NCBI RefSeq assembly: GCF_014836495.1
Contig: NZ_JACSQT010000012.1
Coordinates: 1 to 64,000, forward strand
Length of the DNA stretch: 64,000 bases
DNA from: Cytobacillus stercorigallinarum
Lineage (GTDB): Bacteria > Bacillota > Bacilli > Bacillales > Cytobacillaceae
Direction: 5' to 3'
Numbering within the stretch: position 1 is the first letter of the stretch; the number at the start of each line of letters is the position of its first letter. The notes under the pieces were generated by a model. That model was not told the origin of the DNA. It saw nothing but the letters and a program-made list of their open reading frames with translations, and made no database searches. Made by a program: the position numbers and the translations under genes. Of the stretch, positions 56,751-64,000 are shown one piece after another.

Positions 56751-57041
56751 TGCTTTCATTCCTTTCATCATCATATTTGCGCTTAGTTTTACCATTTCCC
56801 CTCTCACTAATACTCGCCCTTTTCACTTCTTTCTTTTAGGAGAATCTCATTTACTCCAAATAATTACCCAATTATTCATTCGAGATAAATAACTAACCTA
56901 AAGGGACAAACACACAATCGGGATAGGATCTTAACTCATAAAGTAATAGCAGAACCCAGGGAAAATGTATACAAATTGTTTTATTTTTATATGCCCAAAA
57001 AGTTTTTATTTTTTTACCAGTATGGAAGGAGTGATTTATCA

Positions 57042-59390
57042 ATGCCAGAATGCAATCGCAATGCGAATGGTGCCTGTTCTGATGCAGGTGGAATAAATAC
57101 AGTTGCAAACGGGGAGGCTGCTCACGCGGAAGGGAATTCAACGACTGCTGATGGTAATGCTTCCCATGCAGAAGGATTTGAAACATTAGCTACTGGAGTC
57201 GCTTCTCATACGGAAGGGAGCCAAACTAATGCTATTGGTACAACGGCCCATACGGAGGGGTTTCAAACCGTTGCTGTTAGTGACGCTGCTCATGCGGAAG
57301 GGAGTTTAACCACTGCTGAAGGTGAGTCCTCTCATGCGGAAGGGTATAATACTTCAGCTAGTGGAGCTGCCTCTCATACGGAAGGTTCTAGTAATTCGGC
57401 AACGGGTGATACTGCTCATGCGGAAGGATTCAAAACTATTTCTGCTGGTAAAGCTAGTCATGCGGAAGGCGTTAATACCGCTGCCATGGAATTAGCTGCT
57501 CACGCGGAAGGCCTAAACACTTTATCAACTGGGGAAGCTAGTCATTCTGAGGGAATAGATACGCAAGCTGCAGAAAGTGCAAGTCACGTGGAAGGATTGA
57601 CTACTTCTGCGCTCGGTGTTGCTTCTCATGCAGAAGGAAGCTCTACCCAAGCAAATGGCGTTGCTTCTCATGCGGAAGGGTTTAGTACAACTACTATTGG
57701 TGATGCTTCTCATGCAGAAGGGAACTCAACTAGAGCTATCGGATCTGCTTCTCATACAGAAGGGTTTGAAACTGTTGCAAGTGGGGAAACAGCACACGCT
57801 GAGGGAAATACAACCGAAGCCTCTGGATATGCTGCTCATGCAGAAGGCCACCAAACGGTTGCAAGTGGCAATCAAGCACATGCGGAAGGAACACTCACCT
57901 CAGCCAGTGGTCTTAGTGCCCATGCAGAAGGGAATACAACAACTGCTAGTGGTGATTACACGCATGCGGAAGGGGTAAGAAATACCGCCTCTGGCGAAAC
58001 CGCTCATGCTGAAGGAATGGACACCGAAGCGAGTGGCTTTGTTTCTCACACAGAAGGAAGAAACACAGTTGCAAATAATTCTTACGCTCATGCAGAAGGA
58101 TATTTAACGACTGCATCTGGCTCCACTTCCCATGCAGAAGGTGGTAGCAGTGTAGCATCCGATAGTTTTGCACATGCGGAAGGCCTTTTTACCCAAGCAA
58201 GCGGCTATGTTTCTCACGCAGAAGGAAGTTCAACTGTTGCTTCAAATGCCTTTACCCATGCAGAAGGAATTGAAACGACAGCAGCAGGATACGCTTCGCA
58301 CACCGAAGGATCTCTTACAAGAACAGAAGGGATAAGCGCCCATGCTGAAGGATATTCAACGCTAGCAAGCGGGGATTATTCCCATGCTGAAGGAAGCGGA
58401 ACCACCGCGAGTGGGAACTATGCACATGCAGAAGGATTCAATAATGTCGCCTCTGGTTATGGAGCCCATGTGGAAGGTGGAGTGAATGCAAGTAACGCTT
58501 CTTTACCTAATACTGCTTCTGGTAATAGTTCGCATGCTGAAGGTTACGGAACCACTGCAAGCGGTACAGGTGCTCATGCAGAAGGATTAAATACCCAATC
58601 TGCAGCGAATGCCTCACATGCTGAGGGTGTCAATAATAACGCGACGGGGCAAGCTGCTCATGTAGAGGGACAAAATAATGTAGCCCAAGGTGTCTTTTCT
58701 CATGCAGAAGGATTTCAGAACATAGCTACAAACATCGGCTCGCACATAATGGGCCTATATGGAGAAACAACAGACGATTACTCTTGGCATGTCGGCAACG
58801 GAACAAGTGCTAACAGCAGAGGTTTAGCTGCGCTACTCCAAGGATCTACAGGAGATTTATATATCGATGGCACACTTCATGAAAATGGCGCTGACTATGC
58901 TGAAATGTTTGAAACGATTGATGGAAACAGCATTACACCAGGTAGATTTACTACATTGCAAGGTAAAAAGGTGAAAATAGCAACTAGCAATGACACTTAT
59001 ATTTTGGGCATTACAAGTGCTGCTCCTGCCATTAAGGGTAATGCCGCTGAACTGCATTGGCATAATAAATATCTAAAGGATCAATGGGGCCGCATTCAAT
59101 ATGAACAAATCCCAATTGACCCAAATGATGAGAATCTCGCAAAGCTAATGCGACAAGCACCAAAACTAAACCCAGCATACGATTCACAACAATCTTATAT
59201 ACCAAGAAGCAGACGTGAAGAATGGGTAACCGTTGGTCTACTCGGTCAATTATTAGTTACTGATGATGGTAGTTGTTCAACTGATGGTTACTGTTTACCG
59301 AATGATGAAGGGATTGCCACATTTTCAGAAACTGGTTATCGTGTGATGGATAGAATAAGTTCTAATCAGATACTAGTCATGTTTAAATAA
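57042..59390 (+). CDS. Repeat spike/adhesin protein with G2-peptidase-like C-terminal domain
   Basis: 782 residues from the ATG at 57042 (after AAGGAGTGATTTATCA). After MPECNRNANGACSDAGG come 39 repeats of 14 residues, consensus x-x-T-x-A-S-G-x-A-S/A-H-A-E-G (residues 18-571), the YadA-head type that folds as a trimeric left-handed beta-roll. Residues about 600-782 include DYAEMFETIDGNSITPGRFTTLQGKKVKIA and end in YRVMDRISSNQILVMF, like the autoproteolytic peptidase G2 chaperone domain of phage tail spikes. No signal peptide or anchor. Likely a trimeric fibre on the cell or spore surface; it interrupts the yug gene order. Confidence 0.75.
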   Translation: MPECNRNANGACSDAGGINTVANGEAAHAEGNSTTADGNASHAEGFETLATGVASHTEGSQTNAIGTTAHTEGFQTVAVSDAAHAEGSLTTAEGESSHAEGYNTSASGAASHTEGSSNSATGDTAHAEGFKTISAGKASHAEGVNTAAMELAAHAEGLNTLSTGEASHSEGIDTQAAESASHVEGLTTSALGVASHAEGSSTQANGVASHAEGFSTTTIGDASHAEGNSTRAIGSASHTEGFETVASGETAHAEGNTTEASGYAAHAEGHQTVASGNQAHAEGTLTSASGLSAHAEGNTTTASGDYTHAEGVRNTASGETAHAEGMDTEASGFVSHTEGRNTVANNSYAHAEGYLTTASGSTSHAEGGSSVASDSFAHAEGLFTQASGYVSHAEGSSTVASNAFTHAEGIETTAAGYASHTEGSLTRTEGISAHAEGYSTLASGDYSHAEGSGTTASGNYAHAEGFNNVASGYGAHVEGGVNASNASLPNTASGNSSHAEGYGTTASGTGAHAEGLNTQSAANASHAEGVNNNATGQAAHVEGQNNVAQGVFSHAEGFQNIATNIGSHIMGLYGETTDDYSWHVGNGTSANSRGLAALLQGSTGDLYIDGTLHENGADYAEMFETIDGNSITPGRFTTLQGKKVKIATSNDTYILGITSAAPAIKGNAAELHWHNKYLKDQWGRIQYEQIPIDPNDENLAKLMRQAPKLNPAYDSQQSYIPRSRREEWVTVGLLGQLLVTDDGSCSTDGYCLPNDEGIATFSETGYRVMDRISSNQILVMFK
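57093..58754 (+). repeat. 39 tandem 42-base repeats encoding the H-x-E-G motif
   Basis: Each unit encodes 14 residues ending in HAEG (variants HTEG, HSEG, HVEG; the last is HIMG). Unit 34 carries an eight-residue insertion (GVNASNASLPNTASG). Codon use varies between units, so the array is old and kept by selection on the protein, not a recent expansion. Confidence 0.9.
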
Positions 59391-59528
59391 GCGAATCATT
59401 TTTATGGTGTTGGCAAGTACGATGGAAGGACCAATGGTTAACGTGATATTCACATTCTTAGGTCAACTGTTCATCTTAGGAGAGACCTTTGATACCAACA
59501 TCTCCATTAGAAATCATTTCAAAACTAA

Positions 59529-59556
59529 ATGAACTCGCCACCCCGTGCGAGTTCAT
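59529..59556. terminator. Bidirectional terminator between spike gene and pgi
   Basis: ATGAACTCGC (59529-59538) pairs with GCGAGTTCAT (59547-59556), followed on the plus strand by TCTTTATTTTATTT and on the minus strand by ATTTAGTTTT. The 138 bases between the spike stop and the hairpin show nothing else. Confidence 0.75.
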
Positions 59557-59572
59557 TCTTTATTTTATTTCG

Positions 59573-60922
59573 TTATTTCAAGCGTTCTTCAAGCTCTTTT
59601 TTCTTCTCTTCAAAACCTGGTTTCCCAAGCAAAGCAAACATATTTACTTTATATTCCTCCACACCAGGTTGGTCAAATGGATTCACACCAAGTAGATATC
59701 CGCTAATAGCGCAAGCTTTCTCAAAGAAATAAACAAGATAACCAAAAGTAAATGCATCCATTGCTGGAATCGTTACAATGAGGTTAGGTACATTCCCATC
59801 TGTATGGGCAAGCATTGTCCCTTCGAATGCTTTATGATTCACAAAATCAACCGATTGACCAGCTAAATAGTTTAAGCCGTCCAAGTCATTTTCTATTTTT
59901 TCTATCTTCACTTCATGTCGTGGTTTCTTCACTTTAATAACCGTTTCAAATAAATCTCTTCTACCTTCTTGCACATATTGCCCAAGTGAATGGAGATCGG
60001 TAGAAAAGTTGGCAGATGAAGGATAAATACCTTTTTGATCTTTTCCTTCACTTTCACCAAATAATTGTTTCCACCATTCAGAAAAATATTGTAACCCCGG
60101 CTCGTAATTAACAAGCATTTCAATTGTTTTTCCTTTATTATAAAGAATATTTCTGACAGCTGCGTATTGATAAGCGATATTTTCTTCAAGGTTGGCAGAA
60201 CTTAACTCTTTACGAGCGACTTCAGCCCCCTCCATTACTTGAGTAATATCAATATTGGCCACTGCAATTGGTAATAAGCCTACAGCCGTTAACACAGAGA
60301 ATCTTCCGCCAACATCATCTGGAATGATAAATGATGCGTAGCCTTCTTCATTCGCTAATGTTTTTAAAGCGCCCTTTTCTTTATCAGTAGTAGCATAAAT
60401 CCGTCTTCTCGCTTCCTCTAGGCCATATTTCTCTTCTAATATTTTTCGGAATAATCGAAAGGCAATCGCTGGTTCTGTCGTTGTTCCAGATTTGGAAATC
60501 ACATTAATAGAGAAATCTTTATCCTCTAGTAAATCGATGACATCATGAATATAACTAGAGCTAATATTATTGCCAACAAAAACGATTTGAGGTGTGTTTC
60601 GTTTTTCTTTAGAAAGAGCATTATAAAAACTATGTTGTAACATCTCAATGGCAGCTCTTGCGCCAAGGTAAGAACCACCAATTCCGATTACTAAAAGAAC
60701 ATCAGAATCTTCCTTGATTTTTGTTGCTGCCTGTTGAATTCTTGCAAACTCCTCGCGATCATAGTTTTGCGGTAAATCTACCCATCCTAAGAAATCATGA
60801 CCTGCACCTGTTTTACTTTTAATAGCGGTATGCGCTGCTGTTACCGCTTCCTTTAAATATGATAATTCATGCTCACCAAAAAAGCTGAACGCTTTCGTAT
60901 AATCAAACTGTATATGAGTCAT
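59573..60922 (-). CDS. pgi: Glucose-6-phosphate isomerase
   Basis: 449 residues, the normal size for the short bacillar enzyme. Motifs: [61 protein letters not shown] and the C-terminal [14 protein letters not shown]. It interconverts glucose-6-phosphate and fructose-6-phosphate; it also feeds the sugar nucleotides used by the eps genes. The ATG at 60922 after GCGGAGGAAAAACG is preferred over one nine codons upstream. Syntenic with B. subtilis. The 243 bases upstream show only its promoter region and the next terminator. Confidence 0.95.
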   Translation of the reverse strand: MTHIQFDYTKAFSFFGEHELSYLKEAVTAAHTAIKSKTGAGHDFLGWVDLPQNYDREEFARIQQAATKIKEDSDVLLVIGIGGSYLGARAAIEMLQHSFYNALSKEKRNTPQIVFVGNNISSSYIHDVIDLLEDKDFSINVISKSGTTTEPAIAFRLFRKILEEKYGLEEARRRIYATTDKEKGALKTLANEEGYASFIIPDDVGGRFSVLTAVGLLPIAVANIDITQVMEGAEVARKELSSANLEENIAYQYAAVRNILYNKGKTIEMLVNYEPGLQYFSEWWKQLFGESEGKDQKGIYPSSANFSTDLHSLGQYVQEGRRDLFETVIKVKKPRHEVKIEKIENDLDGLNYLAGQSVDFVNHKAFEGTMLAHTDGNVPNLIVTIPAMDAFTFGYLVYFFEKACAISGYLLGVNPFDQPGVEEYKVNMFALLGKPGFEEKKKELEERLK

Positions 60923-61129
60923 CGTTTTTCCTCCGCTTATGTAATTCATGAATCAATAGTCCTCTACCACTTTATCGAAAGACAAGGAATTTTTCAAGAA
61001 TCAGTCTTTGCCAATGGCGGTTTGAACAACCATTTTAATCGTTTAATCATTTCCAAAATAAGGTTTAGTGCATGAATTATATTATAAACAGATTAATTCT
61101 TTTATCTTTTTCAACAATCCCATAGATCC

Positions 61130-61160
61130 TATAAAGAAAGCTCTCGCTTCACGAGAGCTT
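61130..61160 (-). terminator. Terminator of the alcohol dehydrogenase gene
   Basis: AAGCTCTCG (61138-61146) pairs with CGAGAGCTT (61152-61160) around CTTCA, followed on the minus strand by TTTCTTTAT. Confidence 0.8.
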
Positions 61161-61165
61161 CTTAC

Positions 61166-62329
61166 TTATAATGCTGAACGATAGATTGAAAGAACATCCT
61201 CTTTATCTAATACTTGAAAACGACCAAAAGGACCATTATAAACGGCTTTATTTGCCATATCTTCTAGCTTACTATCATCTATACCATAATCTGATAATTG
61301 TTCTGGCGCATCAATACTGTTCCAAAATAGTCTTAAACGGGCAATTCCTTCTAATGCGACTTCCTCATCTGTCTTGCCTGTTGGATCGACTTCAAACACT
61401 TTTATTGCTAATTGTTTCATTCTCTCAGGCTTTGCATGTAATGTATGCTTCATCCAATGAGGGAATAAAATGGCCAGACCGCCACCATGAGGAATATCAT
61501 AGACTGCTGATACGGCATGTTCGATATTATGAGTTGCCCAGTCTCCTCTATAACCCATATTGAGAATGCCGTTTAATGCCATGGTACCGCTATATAAAAT
61601 GGTTGCACGGTGCTCATAATTTTCTAAATCATCTATTAGTTTCGGGGCTGTATCCATTATCGTTGTTAAGAGAGATTCACACATACGATCTTGAAAGTCC
61701 GTGTTTTCTTCTAAATGGAAATAATGTTCAAGTACATGAGACATCATATCAACTATGCCATAAATTGTTTGGTCTCTTGGTACTGAATATGTATGTGTTG
61801 GATCTAAAATAGAAAATTGAGGGAATACAGCAGGGCTTCCCCAAGACAATTTTTCATGTGTTTCCCAATTCGTAATGACCGCCCCTGAGTTCATTTCAGA
61901 ACCGGTAGCAGCTATTGTAAGTACGGTACCGAATGGAATAGCTTCTTCCACTCTTACTTTATCCGTCACCATTTCCCAAGCATCACCAGCAAATTTCGCT
62001 GCTCCAGCAATGGCTTTTGTACAATCGATGACACTTCCTCCACCAACAGCTAGAATGAAATCAATCTCTTTCTCGCGGCAAATATTGACACCTTCACGCA
62101 CAGAAGAGACACGAGGATTTGGATCCACCCCACTTAGTTCATACACTTCTGCATCCATTTTCTGTAACTCTTTCATCACCTGATCGTAAAGACCGTTTCT
62201 TTTAATACTTCCGCCACCATAAACGACCAACAGCTTACGGCCAAAAGGAGAAATCTCTTCACTTAATTTACTTAGTTCACCTTTACCAAAAATCAATTTC
62301 GTTGGATTCCAAAATGTAAAATTCTCCAT
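61166..62329 (-). CDS. yugJ: Iron-containing alcohol dehydrogenase (butanol dehydrogenase-like)
   Basis: 387 residues from the ATG at 62329, after AAGGAAGGTGATAG; an upstream in-frame ATG is not supported. Motifs: [33 protein letters not shown] (NAD-binding GGGS), [13 protein letters not shown] and the metal-binding histidines in [26 protein letters not shown]. It would reduce aldehydes with NAD(P)H. B. subtilis has the paralogues YugJ and YugK here; a single gene remains in this window and YugJ is the closer by size. Confidence 0.85.
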   Translation of the reverse strand: MENFTFWNPTKLIFGKGELSKLSEEISPFGRKLLVVYGGGSIKRNGLYDQVMKELQKMDAEVYELSGVDPNPRVSSVREGVNICREKEIDFILAVGGGSVIDCTKAIAGAAKFAGDAWEMVTDKVRVEEAIPFGTVLTIAATGSEMNSGAVITNWETHEKLSWGSPAVFPQFSILDPTHTYSVPRDQTIYGIVDMMSHVLEHYFHLEENTDFQDRMCESLLTTIMDTAPKLIDDLENYEHRATILYSGTMALNGILNMGYRGDWATHNIEHAVSAVYDIPHGGGLAILFPHWMKHTLHAKPERMKQLAIKVFEVDPTGKTDEEVALEGIARLRLFWNSIDAPEQLSDYGIDDSKLEDMANKAVYNGPFGRFQVLDKEDVLSIYRSAL

Positions 62330-62471
62330 TCTATCACCTTCCTTTTTTGTTATTATCATTTTTTTTACTAAGGATTGCAAAGAATACATCTTTTTTTATT
62401 TATTTTAAAAAATAAAACAAATGATTCTCTATATTCTCTCTTCCGATGAACGAAATGATTCTTTGTTTCGA

Positions 62472-62503
62472 CAAAAAAGACACCGAGAATTTCCCGGTGT
62501 CTT
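62472..62503 (-). terminator. Terminator of yugI
   Basis: AAGACACCG (62477-62485) pairs with CGGTGTCTT (62495-62503), and on the minus strand six T follow. It lies 20 bases after the yugI stop. Confidence 0.85.
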
Positions 62504-62523
62504 CTACCTGAAGCTGAACTAGC

Positions 62524-62928
62524 TTATTTTTTAATTAAATCTTCACGTTCAGATTGTGCAATCCACTCTTGCAACTTATCTTTTAGTGTATTGAAACCTT
62601 GGCTACCATTATCCTCTACTTTTTGCGCTACAGGATTATTTGGGCGTTTGCGAGGTTTTTTCTCTTTTTCTGTTGGAGCTGGCGCTTCTTGTGTTGCACG
62701 GATAGAAAGGCCGATTTTTCCAGCATTTTCATCAATAGAAAGTACTTTTACTTGCACTTCATCTCCAACACTTAAATGTTCATTAATATCTTTAACGAAG
62801 CCATGAGTAACTTCTGAAATGTGAACAAGTCCTTGTGTATTTTCATCTAATGCAACAAAGGCACCATAAGGTTGAATACCTGTTACTTTACCAGTAATCA
62901 CGCTGCCTACTTCAATTTTCTCTGACAT
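62524..62928 (-). CDS. yugI: S1 RNA-binding domain protein (general stress protein 13)
   Basis: 134 residues. An S1 domain covers residues 5-74 (VGSVITGKVTGIQPYGAFVALDENTQGLVHISEVTHGFVKDINEHLSVGDEVQVKVLSID), followed by a basic linker (KEKKPRKRPNN) and a helical end. This is the layout of B. subtilis YugI, a ribosome-associated stress protein. Position next to the alcohol dehydrogenase gene fits the yug order. Confidence 0.9.
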   Translation of the reverse strand: MSEKIEVGSVITGKVTGIQPYGAFVALDENTQGLVHISEVTHGFVKDINEHLSVGDEVQVKVLSIDENAGKIGLSIRATQEAPAPTEKEKKPRKRPNNPVAQKVEDNGSQGFNTLKDKLQEWIAQSEREDLIKK

Positions 62929-63119
62929 GGGAACACTCCTAATTATTAATATTTTATCGTTTATATACGCAATAAAAAATTATATCATACTCTATTGCTA
63001 ATATCAAAAGTTAAATGGATAGTCAATAAATAGCCATAATTAATTAACGAAATGTTCACACAATTAACGAGTGAAAAAGTTAAATGGTGGTAAAATTAAA
63101 TATAGAAGGGGTGATAAAA

Positions 63120-63404
63120 ATGAATCACATTGGTGAAAATATTCGCTTAGTCCGTGAACAACATGGGTTAACAAGATTAGAACTTGCAAAAAAAGCGCGG
63201 GTAGGTAGGGCAGTAATCGAAAGATATGAGTCAGGTAGTTCCACCCCAGATACGCTAACAATCCTCAAGCTATGTACAATATTGGACATCCCAGTATCAA
63301 CTATTACAAACCAACAAGTTGACCTTCAAAATCAGAATGAGTTCCATCATACGATGCTTCATCAACAGGATTTTAATGAAAATAGTTTCCATTCTTACGT
63401 ATAA
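63120..63404 (+). CDS. Small XRE-family HTH regulator
   Basis: 94 residues from the ATG at 63120 (after GAAGGGGTGATAAAA); an earlier start at 63084 has no site. The XRE helix-turn-helix is clear: IGENIRLVREQHGLTRLELAKKARVGRAVIERYESGSSTPDTLTILKLCTILDIPVSTI. The remaining 30 residues are glutamine- and histidine-rich without known fold. It is divergent from yugI. Targets unknown. Confidence 0.8.
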   Translation: MNHIGENIRLVREQHGLTRLELAKKARVGRAVIERYESGSSTPDTLTILKLCTILDIPVSTITNQQVDLQNQNEFHHTMLHQQDFNENSFHSYV

Positions 63405-63464
63405 ACATATAGATTTTCGGCAAGGCTTGTATTGTAAGTCTTTCTAGAATTCCCCCTTTGTTGA

Positions 63465-63501
63465 AGGCAATCTGTTATAGGATTGCCTATTTTTATTTTT
63501 T
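63465..63501 (+). terminator. Terminator of the XRE regulator gene
   Basis: AGGCAATC (63465-63472) pairs with GATTGCCT (63481-63488), followed by ATTTTTATTTTTT. Confidence 0.85.
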
Positions 63502-63597
63502 GTCGCAAATACAGTGTTTCTCCTTGTAAGCAATGGCCATGAATGATATGACTTAAGAGCAACACCTTACATAACCGTAAAGAAATGAGGACAACCA

Positions 63598-64000
63598 TTG
63601 CCAAACGAAAAAATGCTTCTAAATGGAAATGACTTTTATTATGAATATTACCCACACCCAACCCCTAAACGATCATTTGTATTATTGCATGGGTTTCTTT
63701 CTTCCAGCTTTAGTTTTCGCAAGCTCATACCATTGCTACAAAAAGAAAATACAGTACTCACAATTGACCTTCCCCCATTTGGGAATAGCGGAAAAGCGAA
63801 AAAGTTTACCTACTCTTATGAAAATATTGCTTCATCGGTTATTTTACTTCTTGAAAAATTATCTATTCAACAAATGGTGATGGTCGGGCATTCAATGGGA
63901 GGACAAATTTGCCTAAACATTGCTCATCAAAGACCTGACCTGCTTGAGGCTGTCGTCTTATTATGCAGCTCTTCTTATCTACCGAAAATGCCGGCAAAGT
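63598..64000 (+). CDS. Alpha/beta hydrolase (YugF-like), 5' part only
   Basis: The visible 134 codons start with TTG (after GAGGACAACCA) and run off the right edge. Motifs: SFVLLHGFLSSSFSFRKLIPLL (oxyanion HG), TIDLPPFGNSGKAK and the nucleophile elbow MVGHSMGGQICLNIAHQRPDLLEAVVLLCSS. This is a serine alpha/beta hydrolase of the YugF kind, in keeping with the yug synteny. Substrate unknown. Confidence 0.85.
   Translation, partial: MPNEKMLLNGNDFYYEYYPHPTPKRSFVLLHGFLSSSFSFRKLIPLLQKENTVLTIDLPPFGNSGKAKKFTYSYENIASSVILLLEKLSIQQMVMVGHSMGGQICLNIAHQRPDLLEAVVLLCSSSYLPKMPAK

Noticed and set aside
57616-57978. Out-of-frame 120-codon open frame in the spike gene
   Set aside because: Shadow of the 42-base repeat array; low-complexity composition and no start signals.
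57093-58754. Regular repeat array that could be taken for CRISPR
   Set aside because: The repeats are coding, in frame, degenerate at the DNA level and without unique spacers.
57042-59390. Prophage interpretation of the spike gene
   Set aside because: No capsid, tail, lysis or integrase genes occur nearby and the flanks are conserved housekeeping genes.

Overview
The window comes from a low-GC, endospore-forming member of the Bacillaceae. Evidence for this: strong AGGAGG-type ribosome binding sites with many TTG/GTG starts, a Ger(x)C germination lipoprotein, a BclA-type collagen-like spore-surface protein, a Bacillus subtilis-type eps (biofilm exopolysaccharide) operon with a SinR-like regulator, and a right flank that follows the B. 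subtilis yugO-yugN-pgi-yugJ-yugI-yugF order. No species can be named from sequence alone.

Layout. 1-260: tandem promoters and boxA leader of an rRNA operon reading leftwards out of the window. 0.5-13.3 kb: ordinary chromosomal genes (EamA exporter, MgtC, tRNA-Ala(GGC), SRPBCC protein, azoreductase divergent from an Rrf2 regulator, acetyltransferase, orphan GerC, YrvL-like protein, YidC, PepSY lipoprotein, small zinc-ribbon proteins) with two decayed gene fragments. 12.2-18.3 kb: a glycosyltransferase convergent with a 1634-residue collagen-like protein of about 454 Gly-X-Thr-type triplets. 18.4-21.5 kb: VanZ and GNAT genes, then an ABC exporter followed by a 44-codon paeninodin-like precursor with an unusual Gly/His-rich core. 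21.8-25.2 kb: a 1130-residue multidomain beta-helix protein.

25.2-48.1 kb: a 20-gene leftward eps operon (chain-length regulator, tyrosine kinase, candidate EAR antitermination RNA, EpsC, GalU, glycosyltransferases, EpsG-type polymerase, GalE, EpsL/M/N, a SinR-like repressor gene inside the operon, pyruvyltransferase, GH88-like hydrolase, Wzx flippase). 48.2-53.3 kb: directly upstream on the same strand lies a paeninodin-type lasso peptide operon: cyclase, precursor, HPr-kinase-like kinase, PqqD-like RRE, transglutaminase-like protease, nucleotidyltransferase. The same 16-bp palindrome GTTCTTTATAAAGAAC stands in front of both operons. In the eps promoter it fills the space between -35 and -10. 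It is built from two SinR half-sites, so the lasso peptide and the matrix polysaccharide are probably co-regulated by the SinR-like protein. The lasso exporter appears to be on the far side of the eps genes.

53.5-64 kb: endonuclease I lipoprotein, NAD(P)-binding protein, YugO-type potassium channel, YugN, a 782-residue spike protein with 39 fourteen-residue H-x-E-G repeats and a C-terminal G2-peptidase-like domain, then pgi, an iron alcohol dehydrogenase, YugI, a small HTH regulator and the start of a YugF-like hydrolase. No CRISPR array, intact insertion sequence or prophage was seen.
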